Source: Mesorhizobium ciceri WSM4083
GTDB taxonomy: Bacteria > Pseudomonadota > Alphaproteobacteria > Rhizobiales > Rhizobiaceae
DNA length: 64,000 bases
Assembly: GCF_000519305.1 (NCBI RefSeq)
Contig: NZ_JAFG01000005.1
Location: 562,018-626,017, forward strand
Direction of reading: 5' to 3'
Positions within the stretch are counted from its first letter, which is position 1; each line of letters starts with the position of its first letter. The notes beneath the pieces are model-generated. The model was not told the origin of the DNA. It worked only from the letters and a program-made list of their open reading frames with translations, and did not search any database. Positions 62,428 to 64,000 of this stretch are shown piece after piece. The position numbers and the translations under genes are program-made.

Positions 62428-63672
62428 TTATGCGGCGTGCCTTGCGCCAGCTTCCAGCCATCGGCGCGGATCGACGGATTGTGCCGACTTCTTGTCCAAT
62501 GACGCGCAGAGATCGGCGAGCGCGTCGAGATTGTGCACCGAGCGGAACTCGTCGACATGCGGCAGCATCGCCTTGACGCCACGGGCGCGCGCCTGGAAGC
62601 CGTCGAAGCGCAGCAATGGGTTCAGCCAGATCAGACGCCGGCAGGATTTGTGCAGGCGCTCCATCTCCTCCGACAGGCCGGCGACATCGTCGCGCTCCAG
62701 CCCATCGGTGATCAGAAGCACGACCGCGCCCTGCCCCAGCACGCGGCGCGACCATATCAGGTTGAACTCGGCCAGCGTGTCGCCGATGCGCGTGCCGCCC
62801 GACCAGTCCCTGACCGCCGCCGAACAGTCGGCAAGGGCTGCATCCGGGTCGCGATGGCGCATCTGCCGGGTCAGATTGGTCAACCGGGTACCGAAGACGA
62901 AGGTATGCACGCGACGCCTTTTTTCCGTCAGTGCATGCAGGAAATGCAGGAAGATGCGCGTGTACTGGCTCATCGAGCCGGAAATGTCGGCCAGCACCAC
63001 CAGCGGCGGGTGAACCTCGCGCGGCGAACGGAACTTCGGCAGGATCAGTTCGCCGCCGGTGCGCGCGGCCGAACGCATCATGGCGCGCGGATCGATGCGG
63101 CGGCCATGCGCATCGGCCTTGAAGCGCCGAGTGCGCACCATGTCGAAAGGCAACCGCAACTGCGCGATCGCCTTCTTGGCGTCGGCCATTTCGGCCGCGT
63201 TCATCTGGGCAAAATCCTTGGCCCGCAGCACCTCGTTGCCGGAAAAGGTGAAGCGGGCGTCGACTTCGATCTCGGGGATTTCTTGGCGAGGCTGGTTCTT
63301 CTGGTGGCCTTCGAACATGGCCTGGCTGACGCGGTTCTCGGCAGCACGGGGCTTCTGCTTTTCCCTGTTGTCCGGTGCGACCGGCGAAAACATCGCCAGC
63401 ATCTTTTCGATCAGCTCGCGCGATTTCCAGAACAGCCGGAAGGCTTCATCGAAAATGGCGTGATCCTCATGCCTCGACACCAGCACGGCGTGCAGCGTCC
63501 AGTAGAAATCGTCGCGCGAACCGATGCCGGCGACCAGCACCGCCTCGATGGCATCCTTGACCGAGGCCGGCCCGACACGCATGCCTGCCTTGCGCAAGGT
63601 GCGGGCGAAATAGACGATGTTGTCGGCGATCCGCCCGTGCGGCATGGCCTCTTTTGGCTCGGGGCGCGGCAT
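62428..63672 (-). CDS. coxE: CoxE-like VWA-domain protein
   Basis: A 414-residue protein of the CoxE family. It opens with a helical domain (VYFARTLRKAGMRVGPASVKDAIEAVLVAG), has a von Willebrand A domain with the MIDAS LVVLADISGSMSQYTRI, then GTRIGDTLAEFNLIWSRRVLG, and ends in ARHAA. CoxD/CoxE pairs help sulfurate or assemble the [CuSMoO2] or Mo site in CO dehydrogenase and kin. The gene stands 3 bp after the CoxD stop. Confidence 0.9.
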   Translation of the reverse strand: MPRPEPKEAMPHGRIADNIVYFARTLRKAGMRVGPASVKDAIEAVLVAGIGSRDDFYWTLHAVLVSRHEDHAIFDEAFRLFWKSRELIEKMLAMFSPVAPDNREKQKPRAAENRVSQAMFEGHQKNQPRQEIPEIEVDARFTFSGNEVLRAKDFAQMNAAEMADAKKAIAQLRLPFDMVRTRRFKADAHGRRIDPRAMMRSAARTGGELILPKFRSPREVHPPLVVLADISGSMSQYTRIFLHFLHALTEKRRRVHTFVFGTRLTNLTRQMRHRDPDAALADCSAAVRDWSGGTRIGDTLAEFNLIWSRRVLGQGAVVLLITDGLERDDVAGLSEEMERLHKSCRRLIWLNPLLRFDGFQARARGVKAMLPHVDEFRSVHNLDALADLCASLDKKSAQSVDPRRWLEAGARHAA

Positions 63673-63675
63673 CGC

Positions 63676-64000
63676 CTACTCCGCCGCCGAAAGCTCGGCC
63701 TTCACCTCGTTGAGGATGCGCCGGCCTTCGCCCTGTTCGATGCGGGCAATGTCGTCCTGGTATTTCAACAGCACGCCGATCGTGTCGGAGACGGTTTCCG
63801 GATCGAGCGCCACCTTGTCGAGCTCGGTCAGCGCGCCGGCCCAGTCGATGGTTTCGGCGACGCCAGGCACCTTGAACAATTCGATCTGGCGCAGCTTCTG
63901 GATGAAGGAAACCACTTCTGCCGAAAGCCGCTGGTTGGCCTGCGGCACCTTGCGGCGCACGATCTCCAACTCGCGCTCGGCATTGGGATAGTCGACCCAG
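63676..64000 (-). CDS. coxD: CoxD/MoxR-family AAA+ ATPase, C-terminal end (partial)
   Basis: The C-terminal ~107 residues of an ATPase whose N-terminus lies beyond the right edge. VDYPNAERELEIVRRKVPQANQRLSAEVVSFIQKLRQIELFKVPGVAETIDWAGALTELD is the lid region of MoxR/CoxD AAA+ proteins (sensor 2 in the GVAETIDWA segment). Works as a chaperone with the CoxE protein encoded next. First visible gene of the maturation operon. Confidence 0.88.
   Translation of the reverse strand, partial: WVDYPNAERELEIVRRKVPQANQRLSAEVVSFIQKLRQIELFKVPGVAETIDWAGALTELDKVALDPETVSDTIGVLLKYQDDIARIEQGEGRRILNEVKAELSAAE

Overview
The window is a 64-kb piece of a high-GC alphaproteobacterial chromosome, most likely Mesorhizobium or a close relative in the Hyphomicrobiales. 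Three things point there: the cbb gene order cbbFPTALSXE with a divergent cbbR, the protein sequences as I recognise them, and palindromic rhizobial intergenic repeats (at 30371-30562, 51456-51601 and 59382-59537). I see no rRNA, tRNA, CRISPR array, transposase or integrase. Genes are densely packed, with many ATGA or GTGA stop-start overlaps.

Region 1 (1-39 kb) is a near-continuous C1 and autotrophy island. Positions 1-8040 carry the tetrahydromethanopterin/methanofuran branch: an ATP-grasp ligase end, a CitG-like protein, fae, a HisA-like protein, mfnF, a DUF447 protein, a DHPS-like protein, a flavoprotein, and one 609-residue protein that fuses MfnB-, FolB- and MfnE-like domains. Positions 8291-13331 hold a PQQ-associated exported-protein and ABC-transporter operon that resembles the lanthanide-uptake lut cluster. 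Positions 13751-24792 hold cbbR and the Calvin-cycle operon cbbFPTALSXE, a thioredoxin-like gene and cbbZ. Positions 24840-30330 hold a cytochrome c, a second ABC transporter, a zinc metallohydrolase and a SoxYZ-like carrier, the last two of the kind found near quinoproteins. Positions 31601-39147 hold xoxF (with the lanthanide-ligand Asp), xoxG, xoxJ, a CxxxCW protein and pqqABCDE.

The parts fit one physiology. Methanol is oxidised in the periplasm by XoxF with PQQ and a lanthanide. Formaldehyde is captured by Fae on a methanopterin-type cofactor and taken towards CO2. RuBisCO then fixes the CO2. The core dehydrogenase genes mch, mtd and fhc are not in the window and probably lie to the left.

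Region 2 (39-47.4 kb) is ordinary accessory chromosome: exported proteins of unknown role, a DUF3592 protein, a methyltransferase, a GH25 lysozyme-like lipoprotein, a phosphodiester glycosidase-like protein, UppP, an alpha/beta hydrolase, an SRPBCC protein and a ParB-domain protein.

Region 3 (47.4-55.6 kb) is a compact plus-strand run of an N,N-dimethylformamidase-like protein, a class III aminotransferase, a beta-keto acid cleavage enzyme, a GNAT acetyltransferase and an acetylpolyamine-amidohydrolase-like protein, followed by a convergent cysteine-desulfurase-like gene and an aldo/keto reductase. It reads as an uncharacterised amide/amine catabolic pathway and is the best candidate here for an undescribed system.

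Region 4 (55.7-64 kb) holds small proteins (a J-domain protein, a DUF1127-like protein, DUF1993 and DUF1176 proteins), a hydrolase, and a minus-strand operon of molybdenum hydroxylase maturation factors (CoxD, CoxE, two halves of XdhC, and a molybdopterin-binding/nucleotidyltransferase fusion). It runs off the right edge.
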